From Gammaproteobacteria bacterium (GTDB lineage: Bacteria; Pseudomonadota; Gammaproteobacteria; SZUA-21), in contig QILK01000065.1 in the NCBI GenBank assembly GCA_003233345.1, forward strand, positions 1-48,886: a DNA stretch of 48,886 nt. The letters are read 5' to 3'. Positions 1 through 8,669 of this stretch are shown here, piece by piece. The position numbers and the translations under genes were made by a program. The notes below the pieces were generated by a model. The model was not told the origin of the DNA. It saw nothing but the letters and a program-made list of their open reading frames with translations, and searched no databases. The stretch's first letter is position 1. The number at the start of each line of letters is the position of its first letter.

Positions 1-575
1 GGTTTTTCTGTAAACCGTTTTACTCTGCCATCTTCATCAACACTCATAATACCAAAGCGACTAGCGGTTTCCCGACCGACTTCAATGCAGGCAACAGTCA
101 TATCCGCCTTGGTTTCCACGTGACGCGCAATCATGGCGCCATAGTCCATTTTGTAGACATGATCACCGGCGAGTATCAATACAAACTCTGGCGCATGGGT
201 TCTGATAATATCCAGGTTTTGATAAACAGCATCGGCAGTACCGCTATACCAGGAGGGCGCAATACGCTGTTGCGCTGGCAAAATTTCGATAAACTCGCCA
301 AACTCACCGCGCAAAAAACTCCAGCCTTGTTGCAAATGCTTGATTAACGAATGTGACTTATATTGCGTTAGTATACCCACTTGCCTAATGCCCGAGTTCA
401 GGCAATTAGATAAAGGAAAGTCGATTATTCTGAACTTGCCTCCAAAGGGTACGGCGGGCTTAACACGCCAACGTGTTAGTCCTTTTAAACGGGTACCGCG
501 CCCACCTGCGAGAATCAATGCAAGCGTACTACGTGTCAACCGACTGACAAATCTAGGGTTTTGATGGAACATCAT
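1..575 (-). CDS. glgC: Glucose-1-phosphate adenylyltransferase, N-terminal part (cut by window edge)
   Basis: ADP-glucose pyrophosphorylase makes ADP-glucose from glucose-1-phosphate and ATP, the committed step of bacterial glycogen synthesis in the cytoplasm. Reading the minus strand from an ATG at 575 gives an open frame of about 191 codons that runs off position 1 without a stop. It shows the nucleotide-binding LAGGRGTRL motif near residue 24, then [19 protein letters not shown], then [11 protein letters not shown], all hallmarks of the GlgC nucleotidyltransferase fold. The family is about 420 residues, so the C-terminal half with the left-handed beta helix is outside the window. ATG codons at 575 and 572 are adjacent; GGAG lies about 14 bases upstream. 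It is divergent from glgB, which uses its product chain, so a glycogen locus is clear. Confidence 0.93.
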   Translation of the reverse strand, partial: MMFHQNPRFVSRLTRSTLALILAGGRGTRLKGLTRWRVKPAVPFGGKFRIIDFPLSNCLNSGIRQVGILTQYKSHSLIKHLQQGWSFLRGEFGEFIEILPAQQRIAPSWYSGTADAVYQNLDIIRTHAPEFVLILAGDHVYKMDYGAMIARHVETKADMTVACIEVGRETASRFGIMSVDEDGRVKRFTEK

Positions 576-873
576 CGTTACTAATTTTACTCCGTTGTAT
601 TTCTACTAATCCGTTACCGTGGCCAGATCGGTGGCACAAAGGCTGGCAATCTATTGAAATATAAAAAAATGATGACATTCATATTTTATATCTATATAAG
701 AGAAATTTAATATTCGAAATTGTGACAATTGTTACAACTCATTCATTGATATTTTATGACATTTATTTGTATTTCCATAACTTAAAACTAGTAATATATA
801 TTTATAATAGCAGCAATTATTGTTTGCGCGAGTTTGCGCTATTAACTTTTTTTTATTTATACTGAATGGACAA
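576..873. promoter_or_regulatory. Divergent glgC/glgB intergenic region
   Basis: About 300 bases of AT-rich DNA separate the glgC and glgB starts, so both promoters should lie here. A TATAAT -10-like hexamer is at 803-808 in the glgB direction, but no convincing -35 box is paired with it. No other element could be supported. Confidence 0.4.
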
Positions 874-3063
874 ATGATGATTGTAGAACCCATGCATAAC
901 GACTCTAAGCTAATTCATCGCATCAATGAAGGCTACCATTACGATCCTTTTATGGTTTTAGGTAGACATAACTGCCATGGGGCCTGGGTCGCCAGATCGA
1001 TACTACCTTTTGCAGAAACAGCCTTTATTGATGGGTCAAATATTGAAATGGAACGTGTCGCTGATACCGATATATTTTCTGCCCAGGGCGATAGCGAAGA
1101 TATTCCCGATCAGTACCAGGTCATTTGGATTGATATTAATGGCAAGCAACATCAACAATATGACCCTTACTGCTTTCCCACACAGTTAACCGATTTTGAT
1201 ATACATCTTTTTTGTGAAGGCCGCCATCGCTGCGCCTATAGTTTTATGGGTTCCAATCCGCATAAAATTTTTGGTATTAGCGGAACACTATTTTCAGTTT
1301 GGGCACCAAATGCAGAGCGTGTCAGTATCGTTGGCGATTTTAATCTGTGGAATGGCCGCTGCCATCCGATGAGAGTCCGTGGTAGTAGTGGGATCTGGGA
1401 ACTATTTATTCCCGAACTGGAAGGTTCACACCATTACAAATTTGAAATTCGTTCTAAATCCAACGGTAATATATTTCTTAAATCAGACCCTTACGCTAAA
1501 CAGTTACAACTAAGACCCAATACAGCGGCCATTACTGTGCCCGCCAGCCAGTTTGACTGGAACGATGAAACCTGGATTGAAAAACGCCGTTTTTGCAACT
1601 GGTTACATGAACCTCTGTCTATCTATGAAGTGCACCTAGGCTCATGGAAGCGAACGGATGATGAACAGTTTTTAAACTATCGGCAATTGGCCCACGAGCT
1701 GGTGGATTACGTCAAAGAAATGGGATTTACTTATATAGAACTACTACCCATTACTGAACACCCTTACGATCCATCCTGGGGATATCAGACGACCGGCTAT
1801 TTTGCCGCAACCAGTCGCTACGGTGATATCGATGATTTTAAATATTTTGTAAATTATTGTCACCAAAATGATATTGGCGTTATTCTCGATTGGGCACCTG
1901 GTCATTTCCCCAAGGATGATCACGCCTTGGCCAATTTTGACGGCACGCCCCTATACGAACATGAAGACCCGCGACTTGGCGAACATTGTGACTGGGGAAC
2001 ACTGATCTTTAACTATGGCAGACACGAGGTCAGGTCTTTTCTGATTTCCAGTGCTATTTATTGGCTTCGAGAAATGCATTTGGATGGACTTCGTGTCGAT
2101 GCCGTCGCCTCGATGCTCTACCTGGACTACTCCCGCAACGAAAACGAATGGTTACCAAACATATACGGAGGTAATGAAAACCTGGAAGCCATCAGTTTTT
2201 TGCGTGAACTCAACCAAGTTACTCATAGCGAAGTCGAAGGCTCGTTAATGATGGCTGAAGAGTCCACATCGTGGCCGCAAGTGACACGCCCGACCTGGCT
2301 TGGCGGGTTAGGCTTTAGCATGAAATGGAATATGGGCTGGATGCATGATACCTTAAAATACTATCAGCTTGATCCCGTTCATCGACACTATCACCACGAT
2401 AACCTGACATTTGGATTGCTCTACTGCTATACCGAAAATTTTTTATTGCCTTTCTCCCACGACGAAGTGGTGCATGGCAAAGGCTCAATGATCAATAAAA
2501 TGCCCGGCGACGAGTGGCAACAGTTTGCGAATTTACGGCTACTCTATACCTATATGTTTGCCTATCCCGGTAAAAAGCTGCTATTTATGGGTTCCGAATT
2601 TGCGCAAAGACAGGAATGGCAATATAACAAGAGCCTTGACTGGTACGTACTCGACTATGCATTCCATCAAGGTGTACAGAAACTGGTAAAAGATCTAAAC
2701 AAAACCTATCACCAACAGTCGGCCTTACATTATTACGACTTTGATCATAATGGGTTTGAATGGCTGGACTGCCACGATGCATCACAATCGGTGTTGAGCT
2801 TTATACGTCGGCACGACGAAGAATTTCTTATTTGCATCTTTAATTTTACCCCGGTACCCCGAGAGAACTATCGAATCGGTGTTCCCGCACCCGGCCAGTA
2901 TATGGAAATACATAATTCAGACTCGCAATATTACTGCGGCAGCAATATCGGCAACGGTTTAGGGTTACAAACAGATGACCTACCATGGATGGAAAGACCC
3001 TGGTCAATATCGCTGACGCTGCCACCGCTCTCTGGCATCATCCTGAAACTGAAATCGGGTTAA
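874..3063 (+). CDS. glgB: 1,4-alpha-glucan branching enzyme
   Basis: GlgB cuts alpha-1,4 glucan chains and rejoins them as alpha-1,6 branches during glycogen synthesis. From ATG 874 the protein is 729 residues, the usual length for GlgB with N1 and N2 (CBM48) domains, a GH13 barrel and a C-terminal beta domain. The four GH13 regions are visible: [16 protein letters not shown] (nucleophile Asp about 409), MAEEST (general acid Glu) and PFSHDEVVH (transition-state Asp). The frame is open back to a TTG at 820, but that stretch lacks a ribosome site. ATG 874 and ATG 877 follow a GGA at 868-870, so either could be the true start. The gene is divergent from glgC, and its TAA overlaps the mogA stop. 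No glgA or glgX is in view. Confidence 0.95.
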   Translation: MMIVEPMHNDSKLIHRINEGYHYDPFMVLGRHNCHGAWVARSILPFAETAFIDGSNIEMERVADTDIFSAQGDSEDIPDQYQVIWIDINGKQHQQYDPYCFPTQLTDFDIHLFCEGRHRCAYSFMGSNPHKIFGISGTLFSVWAPNAERVSIVGDFNLWNGRCHPMRVRGSSGIWELFIPELEGSHHYKFEIRSKSNGNIFLKSDPYAKQLQLRPNTAAITVPASQFDWNDETWIEKRRFCNWLHEPLSIYEVHLGSWKRTDDEQFLNYRQLAHELVDYVKEMGFTYIELLPITEHPYDPSWGYQTTGYFAATSRYGDIDDFKYFVNYCHQNDIGVILDWAPGHFPKDDHALANFDGTPLYEHEDPRLGEHCDWGTLIFNYGRHEVRSFLISSAIYWLREMHLDGLRVDAVASMLYLDYSRNENEWLPNIYGGNENLEAISFLRELNQVTHSEVEGSLMMAEESTSWPQVTRPTWLGGLGFSMKWNMGWMHDTLKYYQLDPVHRHYHHDNLTFGLLYCYTENFLLPFSHDEVVHGKGSMINKMPGDEWQQFANLRLLYTYMFAYPGKKLLFMGSEFAQRQEWQYNKSLDWYVLDYAFHQGVQKLVKDLNKTYHQQSALHYYDFDHNGFEWLDCHDASQSVLSFIRRHDEEFLICIFNFTPVPRENYRIGVPAPGQYMEIHNSDSQYYCGSNIGNGLGLQTDDLPWMERPWSISLTLPPLSGIILKLKSG

Positions 3064-3602
3064 CCGGGTCGAAACGCTTTCAGGATTTTCTCGTCCGTTT
3101 GCAAATAGGGGCCCTCGAGCAGATCAATGCAACAGGGTACCGCCGGGAATACCGCATTCAGGCAATCAGATATAGCAGCTGGCTTGCCGGGTAAATTGAT
3201 AATCAATGACTGCTGCCGTATTCCGGCAATTTGCCTCGACAGGATAGCCGTTGGCACAAATTTAAGTGAGATGGATCGCATCAGCTCACCGAAGCCATAT
3301 AATATTTTGTCACAAACAGCTTCGGTGACTTCCGGTGTGATATCTCTTTTTGCCGGTCCCGTTCCACCCGTGGTAATCACCAGACAACATTTCTCGATAT
3401 CACATAATTTAACCAGCGTGTTTTCCAAAATAGCTTTGTCATCTGGAATAACGATGGATACCGCCTCCCAGCCACTGACTAAAACACCCGCCAACCAGTC
3501 ATGTATCGCCGGTCCACCAAGATCTTGATACTCTCCACGGCTGGCCCGGTCTGATACCGTAACAATTCCAATTTTTGCGATTATATTTGTCTTTGAATTC
3601 AT
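3060..3602 (-). CDS. mogA: Molybdopterin adenylyltransferase
   Basis: MogA activates molybdopterin by adenylylation so that MoeA can insert molybdate during molybdenum cofactor synthesis. The 180-residue protein starts [12 protein letters not shown], followed by GEYQDLGG, then the nucleotide-binding [14 protein letters not shown] segment and NLPGKP near the C-terminus, all diagnostic of the MoaB/Mog fold. The exact split between MogA and MoaB is inferred from the TVSDRAS opening and the length. Its stop and that of the convergent glgB share the palindrome TTAA at 3060-3063, so there is no spacer and no room for a terminator between them. No other cofactor genes are nearby. Confidence 0.9.
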   Translation of the reverse strand: MNSKTNIIAKIGIVTVSDRASRGEYQDLGGPAIHDWLAGVLVSGWEAVSIVIPDDKAILENTLVKLCDIEKCCLVITTGGTGPAKRDITPEVTEAVCDKILYGFGELMRSISLKFVPTAILSRQIAGIRQQSLIINLPGKPAAISDCLNAVFPAVPCCIDLLEGPYLQTDEKILKAFRPG

Positions 3603-3634
3603 GATTATAAATATTCCAGATAATGATTGCTTAG

Positions 3635-4741
3635 TTAATTAAACTGCTTGGTTTTGTGTGCAGAGAGAGTAACTGGAAGTCTTTGCGCGCCCCATTGACC
3701 TGGTTGTGCGGCGAACTCACCGTGCAACGTTGATCCACATTGCTGACATTGACCTTGCTTGTCCAGATTCCATTGACCCAACTGATACCCGTCGCGTTCA
3801 ATTAACAAGTTGTTACAATTGGCGCAGTAGGTACTTTGACCTTGGGGATCATGTGCATTACCGGTATAGACATATTTTAGGCCGGACTTAATCGCTATCT
3901 CTCTAGCGCGCTTAAGTGTTGCTAGCGGTGTCGGTGGAATCGAAGTCATTTTATAATCTGGGTGAAATGCACTAAAATGCAATGGTACATACGATCCCAG
4001 GTTATCGCGTATCCATCGACACATCTGCTCGATTTCGTTATTCGAATCATTCTCACCAGGAATCAATAGAGTCGTTATTTCCAGCCAAGTATCTGTTTCC
4101 TTGTGGATATATATTAATGTATCTAGTACATTTTGCAAATGGCCGCCGGTAAGCTGCCAATAAAATTTTTCAGTAAAGGCTTTCAGGTCAATATTAGTCG
4201 CATCGATATGGGCGAAAAATTCACGTCGTGGTTCTTCTTCAATATACCCGGCACTGACGGCGACTGTTTTAATACCTTCATGGTGGCAAGCTTTCGCAAC
4301 CTCAATGGCATATTCCATAAATATCACCGGATCGTTATAAGTAAAAGCGATACTCTGGCATTGTAATTTTTTGGCGGTCTTAGCCAGTGCTTCCGGGCTG
4401 GCGGCGTCTGCCAGTGACGCCATTTCTCTGGATTTGCTGATATCCCAATTTTGGCAAAATTTACACGCAAGATTACAACCAGCCGTGCCAAAAGACAATA
4501 CCGGCGTCCCCGGAAAAAAATGATTAAGGGGTTTTTTTTCGATGGGGTCAATACAAAAACCGCTGGATCGGGCAAAGGTTAACAGTACTATCTGGTTATT
4601 TTCACAAGCGCGTACAAAACACACTCCTCTTTGACCGTTTTTTAGCTTACATTTTCTTGGACAAATATCACATTGCACGCGCCCGTCTTTGCATAAGTGC
4701 CAGTATTTTGTAGGATAATAATCAGTAAATTTTTCATGCAT
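3635..4741 (-). CDS. amrS: AmmeMemoRadiSam system radical SAM enzyme
   Basis: This is a 368-residue radical SAM protein of the AmmeMemoRadiSam type (related to pyruvate-formate-lyase activase). The [4Fe-4S]-binding C-x3-C-x2-C motif is GCNLACKFCQNW (Cys 89, 93, 96). An N-terminal cysteine cluster (Cys 24, 27, 31, 41 in CDICPRKCKLKNGQRGVC) is typical of this subgroup. Near the C-terminus, YCANC and CQQC pairs resemble a zinc ribbon. It is divergent from the Memo and AMMECR1 genes across 131 bases, the usual grouping for the three-part system. The substrate and reaction are not established to my knowledge; the co-occurrence suggests that Memo and AMMECR1 proteins are its substrates or partners, which is inference. 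Confidence 0.9.
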   Translation of the reverse strand: MHEKFTDYYPTKYWHLCKDGRVQCDICPRKCKLKNGQRGVCFVRACENNQIVLLTFARSSGFCIDPIEKKPLNHFFPGTPVLSFGTAGCNLACKFCQNWDISKSREMASLADAASPEALAKTAKKLQCQSIAFTYNDPVIFMEYAIEVAKACHHEGIKTVAVSAGYIEEEPRREFFAHIDATNIDLKAFTEKFYWQLTGGHLQNVLDTLIYIHKETDTWLEITTLLIPGENDSNNEIEQMCRWIRDNLGSYVPLHFSAFHPDYKMTSIPPTPLATLKRAREIAIKSGLKYVYTGNAHDPQGQSTYCANCNNLLIERDGYQLGQWNLDKQGQCQQCGSTLHGEFAAQPGQWGAQRLPVTLSAHKTKQFN

Positions 4742-4872
4742 GTGTTTGACCCCTGCTGCTCATTTAGTAACGGAATTAAATGAGCATAGAAATAAACAGG
4801 ATAATTTGGTAGCATTAGACATCCAGTTATTAATATAGCCAACTTGTTCACACCGTCAACCTGGAGCCGCCT

Positions 4873-5658
4873 ATGCCTGTTATCAGACAACCTGCCGTCG
4901 CAGGAACTTTCTATCCTGACGATTCGGTTGAGCTGGAAACAGTGATAAAAAATTTCATTGCAAACAACCAAAAAACAGGCCTTGTTCCAAAAGCGATTAT
5001 CGTACCACATGCAGGTTATATCTACTCGGCACCCGTCGCTGCCAGTGTCTATTCCATTTTCCAGAACGCAAGCAACGACATTCGCAAAATTGTCATATTT
5101 GGCCCTGCGCATCGCCTGCCTTTTGATGGCTTGGCGATCCCGAGCGTCGAGCAGTTTGCTACACCATTGGGCGCAATCGCACTGGATACAATGTCTCTCA
5201 AAACCCTTGAGGATAATCAGTTGGCTATTGTACTTGATAAAGCCCATCAATACGAACATTGCCTGGAGGTACAACTACCGTTTCTGCAAACTCTTTTTGA
5301 CTCTTTCACTCTAACACCGGTGCTAGTGGGTCATTGCGATGCCAGTCGTGTTGAGCAAGCCCTTGAACTTTTGTGGGGTGATCAACAGACTTTGATTATA
5401 GTCAGCTCGGATTTAAGTCACTACCATAGTTACGAAGACGCTAAAGTATTGGATCAACGCGCAACACTAGCGATAGAACAACTCGATAGCGATACGCTTG
5501 ACGCTAATCTCGCCTGTGGTTCCATCGCTATTAATGGCTTGCTAAAAGTCGCAAAAAAACATCGTCTAAAAGCCAAGACAATCGATGTTCGCAATTCCGG
5601 CGATACCGCAGGACCGCAAGAGCAAGTGGTCGGGTACGGCGCTTATGCCTTTCACTAA
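4873..5658 (+). CDS. amrB: AmmeMemoRadiSam system protein B (Memo family)
   Basis: The 261-residue protein belongs to the Memo family, relatives of human MEMO1 and structurally of class III extradiol dioxygenases. Visible signatures are QPAVAGTFYPDD at the N-terminus, VPHAGYIYSAPVA (His 46), FGPAHRLPFDG (His 80) and SSDLSHYHSYEDA. The two histidines correspond to metal-site residues known in MEMO1. An ATG at 4873 follows GGAGCCGCCT, a good ribosome site. The gene overlaps amrA by 14 bases and is divergent from amrS. The biochemical role in bacteria is unknown. Confidence 0.92.
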   Translation: MPVIRQPAVAGTFYPDDSVELETVIKNFIANNQKTGLVPKAIIVPHAGYIYSAPVAASVYSIFQNASNDIRKIVIFGPAHRLPFDGLAIPSVEQFATPLGAIALDTMSLKTLEDNQLAIVLDKAHQYEHCLEVQLPFLQTLFDSFTLTPVLVGHCDASRVEQALELLWGDQQTLIIVSSDLSHYHSYEDAKVLDQRATLAIEQLDSDTLDANLACGSIAINGLLKVAKKHRLKAKTIDVRNSGDTAGPQEQVVGYGAYAFH

Positions 5659-6238
5659 CAATATTGATAGTATCGATGAAAATACGTTTACAGCGCTCGA
5701 GAAAAAACAGTTGCTGTCACTGGCGAGACAGGCGATTGAACATTGCGTTGGAAATTTACCTGAGTATCGCCCCGAGAAGGAAAGCTATTCACCTTCTTTT
5801 AGTATAAATGCGGCCTGTTTTATAACACTAAAAAAATTTGGCATACTCCGTGGTTGCATCGGAAATCTTAGCGCTACACGAGCATTAATCGAGGACCTTT
5901 GTCATAACGCCCGTGCCGCTGCGCTGCAAGACCCAAGGTTTCCACCGGTTTCCCAAAATGAGCTTCACGATCTAGACATTAGCATTTCAATTTTAACCAC
6001 ACCAGAACCTATTTTTTTTGATTCGGAGGCCGACTTGCTAAGCCAATTGATACCGGGTAAAGACGGTCTGGTGTTATCGGAACACGGCAAGCAAAGTACT
6101 TTTCTACCCGTTGTTTGGGAATCACTTCCAAAGCCGGTTGATTTCCTGCAACAACTAAAAATCAAAGCGGGGCTTGCTGCTGATCATTGGTCAAACGATA
6201 TAAAAATTAGCAAATACCACACCGTGACTATCCCCTAA
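5645..6238 (+). CDS. amrA: AmmeMemoRadiSam system protein A (AMMECR1 domain)
   Basis: A 197-residue AMMECR1-family protein. The diagnostic motif ILRGCIGNL is present near residue 75, in the conserved LRGCIG context. The open frame begins at an ATG at 5585, but that lies 74 bases inside amrB. ATG 5645 (MPFTNNIDS) gives the normal length and a 14-base overlap with amrB, consistent with translational coupling, so I chose it. Function is unknown; the family's fixed association with Memo and the radical SAM enzyme suggests one pathway. A REP doublet starts 8 bases after the stop codon. Confidence 0.9.
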   Translation: MPFTNNIDSIDENTFTALEKKQLLSLARQAIEHCVGNLPEYRPEKESYSPSFSINAACFITLKKFGILRGCIGNLSATRALIEDLCHNARAAALQDPRFPPVSQNELHDLDISISILTTPEPIFFDSEADLLSQLIPGKDGLVLSEHGKQSTFLPVVWESLPKPVDFLQQLKIKAGLAADHWSNDIKISKYHTVTIP

Positions 6239-6245
6239 CCTATAG

Positions 6246-6402
6246 GTAGCCCGGACTTCGCGCAGCGAACGCCGGGGAAAAAGAGACAGGATTCGAAATT
6301 CAATCAAAACAGGCGTCTGTGCAAGGTAGTCGGTAGCTGACTTAAACAGGAAAAAACAGGAAGTTCGTTCTCCCGGCGTTCGCTGTGCGAAGTCCGGGCT
6401 AC
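6246..6402. repeat. REP doublet (REPIN) copy 1
   Basis: Two inverted copies of a 31-bp REP palindrome (GTAGCCCGGACTTCGCGCAG head at 6246; mirror copy ending CTAC at 6402) flank about 95 bases. The spacer shares ATTCGAAATTCAAT and AGGTAGTCGGTAGCTGAC-like stretches with the copies at 36656 and 44068. It lies between the convergent ends of amrA and the pentapeptide gene, where it could act as a bidirectional terminator or mRNA stabiliser. Confidence 0.9.
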
Positions 6403-6443
6403 TTATTTGAGTGAAAAATTAATTGGAGAGATAAGCGCGAATT

Positions 6444-7370
6444 TTATTTTTTACATTGACCGACAGACTCTGGTGCGCATAACGTTCCGTCTGTCCAGAT
6501 GGCTCGACCAAGTTTTGCGCCAGTCAAATCTGCTCCGCCTAACCGCGCACCTTTTAAATTGGCATAAGTCAGATTGGCATTGTTTAACTTTGCATTGGTC
6601 AAATCGACATTTCTTAATCCGACGCCAATCAAGCTGGCATCGGAAAAATCCGTATAGCTCAAATTAGCGGTACTTAAATTTCCGTAGTCGAGTATCGCGT
6701 AAGCGAAATTGGTACCGTGAAAATCAGCGCCGCGAAAATCGGTGTTTTTTAACTGAGCACCCGACAAATTTTTTAGTGACGCGCTCAGGCCTTCTTTTTT
6801 ACAATTGTTCCAGTTAACCCCGGGGGTTGGATCAGCACCACAATTAGACGTGTTATAAGCAATACCACTGTCGTCAATATTTTTTAGTTGAAAAAAATAG
6901 ACAAAAAATCCTACCAACCCAATAACAAAAATCATAAAAATCAATTTCGGGACGATTTGCTTATTGTTTTTTTCCCGATAGGTATCCATGATAAGACGGC
7001 GGTTACCACGGGTCGCGATCAATTCCTCATTTTCATCAGCACGTCGGTCTGTGCGACGCCTGTCATTTTTATTGTAAGCAGATTTTTTACGCCTAGATCC
7101 CAAACGTTCATCTTGACGACGTTTGGCCATGGTTAATTTTTCTCTATCTACCTTGGAATCCCCGCTAATCATTTCCTCAGGTATTAACACTTGTTGCGAT
7201 AACAACTTTTCCCAATGTTCGCCGTCACCACTAACTTCATCTTCGAGACTTATTCGCCCGATCAATACAAAGTTTCGAATCATCGCCTTCGGATAGGGTC
7301 CCTTTTTTACACCCTTACTCTTTACATACCAGTTTTGTATTTTTTCTACTTTGGGTTTTGGGATAGACAT
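6444..7370 (-). CDS. Membrane protein with GYF-like N-terminus and periplasmic pentapeptide repeats
   Basis: The 308-residue protein has three parts. Residues 10-60 (WYVKSKGVKKGPYPKAMI and following) look like the GYF_2 type domain found in bacterial membrane proteins. A charged, Arg/Lys-rich linker follows, then one transmembrane helix near residues 143-163 (LIFMIFVIGLVGFFVYFF). The C-terminal 120 residues are pentapeptide repeats of the A(D/N)Lxx kind, such as LTNAKLNNANLTYANLKGAR, which fold as a right-handed quadrilateral helix. Cysteines before the repeats and the ending GTLCAPESVGQC suggest a periplasmic, disulfide-bonded domain. It is last in the chemotaxis operon, 39 bases after the DUF2802 gene. 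The function is unknown; a link to the motor is only inferred from position. Confidence 0.8.
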   Translation of the reverse strand: MSIPKPKVEKIQNWYVKSKGVKKGPYPKAMIRNFVLIGRISLEDEVSGDGEHWEKLLSQQVLIPEEMISGDSKVDREKLTMAKRRQDERLGSRRKKSAYNKNDRRRTDRRADENEELIATRGNRRLIMDTYREKNNKQIVPKLIFMIFVIGLVGFFVYFFQLKNIDDSGIAYNTSNCGADPTPGVNWNNCKKEGLSASLKNLSGAQLKNTDFRGADFHGTNFAYAILDYGNLSTANLSYTDFSDASLIGVGLRNVDLTNAKLNNANLTYANLKGARLGGADLTGAKLGRAIWTDGTLCAPESVGQCKK

Positions 7371-7409
7371 AATCTGCTGCTTCCATGTAAAGCGACTGGA
7401 ATCGTAATG

Positions 7410-7835
7410 TTATAAAATCCTTTTTTTACCTACGGCTGCTTGTTCCTTGCTTTCCATATCCCGCATAACCTTCAATAACTCTACCTCTCCCTGAGTTAAG
7501 CCACAGGTATCCATGATATCATTAATAGAGCTTCCCTTATTTAACAGTCCTGCCGCTCGTTCGAATTGCTTCTCACCCTTCTCTCTCATTTCCAATTGCT
7601 CAAAACGCTCTGTCAACCGCCGAAATCGTTGCTCCAGCTCGAAGAGCTTGTTAACAGGTTCGGCAAAATAGCCTTGTAACCGACGTATTTCCTTTGTCAT
7701 TTCATCCAATCTGGATTCATTGGTATAGATTAGTTTTCGCATTTGTCGGGCGACATTAATAGCAAACAGCGGGATCATAATACCTAAAAAAATAATGCCA
7801 ACAAAGAGTAATATTTGCACCGCAACGGAAGTCAT
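7410..7835 (-). CDS. DUF2802 family membrane-anchored coiled-coil protein
   Basis: The 141-residue protein has an N-terminal transmembrane helix (residues 6-26), then a long coiled coil rich in Arg/Glu/Leu, then a small C-terminal helix-turn-helix-like segment (AAGLLNKGSSINDIMDTCGL). This matches the DUF2802 proteins that follow cheW in polar-flagellum clusters of gammaproteobacteria. Function is not established. An AAGG ribosome site lies five bases before ATG 7835, and a 54-codon gene precedes it by 12 bases. Confidence 0.82.
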   Translation of the reverse strand: MTSVAVQILLFVGIIFLGIMIPLFAINVARQMRKLIYTNESRLDEMTKEIRRLQGYFAEPVNKLFELEQRFRRLTERFEQLEMREKGEKQFERAAGLLNKGSSINDIMDTCGLTQGEVELLKVMRDMESKEQAAVGKKRIL

Positions 7836-7847
7836 TTTACCTTAATC

Positions 7848-8012
7848 CTACACTTGTTCATCGATGTGTTTATTCTCCGAATCGTCTTCATTCGAAGCGT
7901 TTTCTTCAGACTCCTCAGGGACATCTGTTTGCGGCCGCTGTTCCACTTTTTCTCTTTTTGTGTCTGTTCGCCTACTTGGCTGAACAGGTTTTATGCGACC
8001 GATGCCACTCAT
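7848..8012 (-). CDS. Small hydrophilic protein, 54 residues, between cheW and the DUF2802 gene
   Basis: On the minus strand an ATG at 8012 opens a 54-codon frame ending at TAG 7848. The product starts MSGIGRIKPVQPSRRTDTKR and becomes strongly acidic (EESEENASNEDDSEN). A TAGGTAACA ribosome site precedes the ATG. The gene sits 30 bases after cheW and 12 before the DUF2802 gene, filling an otherwise empty gap in the operon. It has no recognisable domain; a basic head and acidic tail suggest a disordered peptide. The positional fit and ribosome site support a real gene. Confidence 0.6.
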   Translation of the reverse strand: MSGIGRIKPVQPSRRTDTKREKVEQRPQTDVPEESEENASNEDDSENKHIDEQV

Positions 8013-8042
8013 TGTTACCTATTGTCAACTAAGCGCTTTAAA

Positions 8043-8501
8043 CTAAATACCATGTTCAGAAATCAGCTTAGTAATATTGATTAATATTAGTAGCTGCCCA
8101 TTATTATTTACAACCCCGTCGATAAATTCTCCAGTCTTGTTATTAACATTTGGAGAAGATTCGACTTGAGATTGTCTTAACTCGACGACCTCGGCGACAC
8201 TATCCACCATCATACCAATCACATCGTCCCCGCTTTCTATAATCACTATGCGAGCACTGTCACTGGGTTCAACATCCGGTAGATTAAAGCGTTTTCGAGT
8301 ATTAATCACCGTGACGACATTTCCCCTTAGATTAATAATCCCGGTAACGAAATCCGGCGATCCGGGCACTGGCGCGATTTCAGTAATTCGCAGGACTTCC
8401 TGCACTTGTATTACATTAATACCATATGACTCTTCACCCAATCTAAACGTTACCCACTGCAAGAGTGGATCATCTGAATTTTTTGACTCTACGTGTGCCA
8501 T
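8043..8501 (-). CDS. cheW: Chemotaxis coupling protein CheW
   Basis: CheW links chemoreceptors to the kinase CheA in the polar array. The 152-residue protein is a single CheW/SH3-like domain: WVTFRLGEESYGINVIQVQEVLR, PGSPDFVTGIINLRGNVVTVINTR, then VVELRQSQVESSP. This is the only free CheW gene in the window; comparable Pseudomonas operons carry two cheW-like genes (one within parP) and a soj/parC ATPase gene before them. A 168-base gap separates it from motD, so it may have its own promoter, but none could be identified. Confidence 0.95.
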   Translation of the reverse strand: MAHVESKNSDDPLLQWVTFRLGEESYGINVIQVQEVLRITEIAPVPGSPDFVTGIINLRGNVVTVINTRKRFNLPDVEPSDSARIVIIESGDDVIGMMVDSVAEVVELRQSQVESSPNVNNKTGEFIDGVVNNNGQLLILINITKLISEHGI

Positions 8502-8531
8502 AGTCTAACCTTATTTAATTAGCTGAATCAG

Positions 8532-8576
8532 TCTTGATAATATTAATCTTCATAATACTGATCTTCATAATATTAA
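8532..8576. repeat. Three tandem copies of a 15-bp AT-rich repeat
   Basis: TCTTGATAATATTAA, TCTTCATAATACTGA and TCTTCATAATATTAA follow one another without spacing in the motD-cheW gap, 31 bases upstream of the cheW start. No known element matches. Confidence 0.8.
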
Positions 8577-8669
8577 TTTTCGCAAACGATTGATATCTCC
8601 ACTCCTACTATCATGGAGCAATATTCATGCCATAGCATGTTCCAAAGAATGGCCGTCGCACTATAACAA

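Noticed and set aside
820-873. A longer glgB starting with TTG at 820
   Set aside because: No ribosome site precedes it and the extra 18 residues are hydrophobic and unlike GlgB; ATG 874 or 877 fits the family length.
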